NCBI GenBank assembly: GCA_904502055.1
Contig: CAJGDZ010000118.1
Coordinates: 1 to 5,580 of the forward strand
Length of the DNA: 5,580 nt
Origin: an uncultured Clostridia bacterium
GTDB taxonomy: Bacteria > Bacillota > Clostridia > Oscillospirales > CAG-272
Reading direction: 5' to 3'
Shown here: positions 5,415 to 5,580 of the stretch, in pieces
Layout of the letters: each line of letters starts with the position of its first letter
How positions within the stretch are numbered: the stretch's first letter is position 1
The notes under the pieces: model-generated
Databases searched by the model: none
What the model saw: only the letters and a program-made list of their open reading frames with translations
Told to the model about the DNA's origin: nothing
Program-made: the position numbers and the translations under genes

Positions 5415-5443
5415 AGTATATCGAAGCCATTGTCCTTTTATGC
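5415..5443 (-). promoter_or_regulatory. Candidate promoter of the SLH protein gene (SigE-like or weak SigA)
   Basis: On the minus strand, GATATACT (5415-5422) can be read as a SigA -10 (TATACT, 5415-5420), but 17 bases upstream there is only GCATAA, a poor -35. Read as a mother-cell SigE promoter, GCATAAA (5437-5443), a 14-base gap and GATATACT match the known KMATATT / CATACAnT pattern at five of seven and six of eight positions. Either reading starts transcription near 5408, giving a 34-base leader with the ribosome site. Confidence 0.4.
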
Positions 5444-5449
5444 CGTATT

Positions 5450-5493
5450 TGCACTTTCTTTTCCTGAAAAAGAGGGTGCAGGCACTTGCTTTT
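5450..5493. repeat. Three copies of a 12-base motif between divergent promoters, putative operator
   Basis: GCACTTTCTTTT at 5451-5462 and GCACTTGCTTTT at 5482-5493 are direct copies matching at 11 of 12 positions, 31 bases apart. A third copy, GCACCCTCTTTT, is on the minus strand at 5468-5479 and matches the first at 10 of 12. The first and inverted copies form an imperfect palindrome, 13 pairs in RNA counting two G-U. The third copy overlaps the -35 of the rightward promoter, and the first lies eight bases from the candidate -35 of the SLH gene. This arrangement fits a regulator binding site. Confidence 0.5.
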
Positions 5494-5514
5494 AGTTGAA
5501 AATTATGATAGAAT
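5486..5514 (+). promoter_or_regulatory. Candidate SigA-type promoter of the right-edge gene
   Basis: TTGCTT (5486-5491) is followed by 17 bases and TAGAAT (5509-5514), preceded by TGA as an extended -10. The -35 matches at only three of six, so activity may rest on the extended -10 or on an activator. The bases ATGATAGAATA at its -10 are the same as those around the -10 at 3785-3790. The start would be near 5521, leaving almost no leader before the ribosome site. Confidence 0.45.
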
Positions 5515-5529
5515 ATAAGGCAGAAGGGG

Positions 5530-5580
5530 GTGGCAATAATAGAGATTATAATCAGCAAAAAGCAGGACGGAAAAACAGTC
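5530..5580 (+). CDS. N-terminal fragment of a gene leaving the right edge, possibly an RluA-type pseudouridine synthase
   Basis: An open frame runs from a GTG at 5530 to the window edge with 17 codons. After the start the peptide reads AIIEIIISKKQDGKTV. A short beta strand followed by a K-x-D-G-K-T-V turn resembles the N-terminus of RluA/RluD-family 23S rRNA pseudouridine synthases, ahead of their S4 domain, but 17 residues cannot prove this. Upstream, AAGGGGGTG (5524-5532) can pair almost fully with the 16S tail, yet the GTG lies inside that element. The positions best spaced for a start hold two ATA codons (5536 and 5539). An in-frame stop at 5509-5511 excludes a start far upstream. The frame is likely to be a real gene because of the promoter and ribosome site; start and function are uncertain. 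Confidence 0.45.
   Translation, partial: MAIIEIIISKKQDGKTV

Noticed and set aside
5547..5552. TATAAT on the plus strand within the right-edge coding frame
   Set aside because: No -35-like sequence lies 16-18 bases upstream; the G-run of the ribosome site is there instead.
5202..5558. Minus-strand frame of 118 codons starting inside the right-edge gene
   Set aside because: It spans the divergent promoters and repeats, then reads out of frame through the SLH signal peptide. Its C-terminal half is frame-shifted SLH sequence.

Overview
This window looks like the chromosome of an endospore-forming member of the class Clostridia (phylum Bacillota) with a base composition near half G+C. The clearest marker is a complete gene for the forespore sigma factor SigG, found only in endospore formers. 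Strong AGGAG-type ribosome sites, vegetative TTGACA/TATAAT promoters, U-tailed intrinsic terminators and an S-layer-homology (SLH) protein fit the same picture. The genus cannot be named from the sequence alone. I see no rRNA, tRNA, CRISPR array, insertion sequence or phage gene; this reads as a housekeeping and sporulation neighbourhood.

Left block (1-3599, all minus strand). In transcription order, right to left: a small conserved protein that may belong to DUF6514 (3288-3599); nrdR, the ribonucleotide reductase repressor (2758-3204); sigG (1871-2644); kdgK, a 2-keto-3-deoxygluconate kinase (693-1712); and the 5' end of a topoisomerase III-type gene, topB (1-616, running off the left edge). 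These are mostly separate units. nrdR and kdgK each have a near-consensus vegetative promoter with a 17-base spacer. nrdR and sigG each end in a strong hairpin terminator. kdgK and topB may share a transcript, with a strong hairpin lacking a U-tract between them.

Middle and right (3600-5580). An AT-rich divergent spacer carries promoters for the small conserved gene (minus) and for an 83-residue two-helix membrane protein (plus, 3828-4079). That membrane gene converges on a secreted protein of 432 residues with Ig/cadherin-like repeats and C-terminal SLH domains (minus, 4076-5374); their stop codons overlap. Upstream of the SLH gene a second divergent spacer leads to a gene that begins at about 5530 and leaves the right edge.

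How the parts relate. SigG drives late forespore transcription. NrdR ties dNTP synthesis to ATP/dATP levels. KdgK feeds hexuronate-derived KDG into central metabolism. The SLH protein is anchored at the cell surface. I infer no single pathway joining them. The most interesting signals are regulatory: a triple 12-base repeat between the divergent promoters at 5450-5493; a hairpin that closes an otherwise too-long gap between the nrdR ribosome site and its start codon; and a changed residue in SigG at a position linked, in Bacillus subtilis, to anti-sigma recognition. I found no convincing new multi-gene system.
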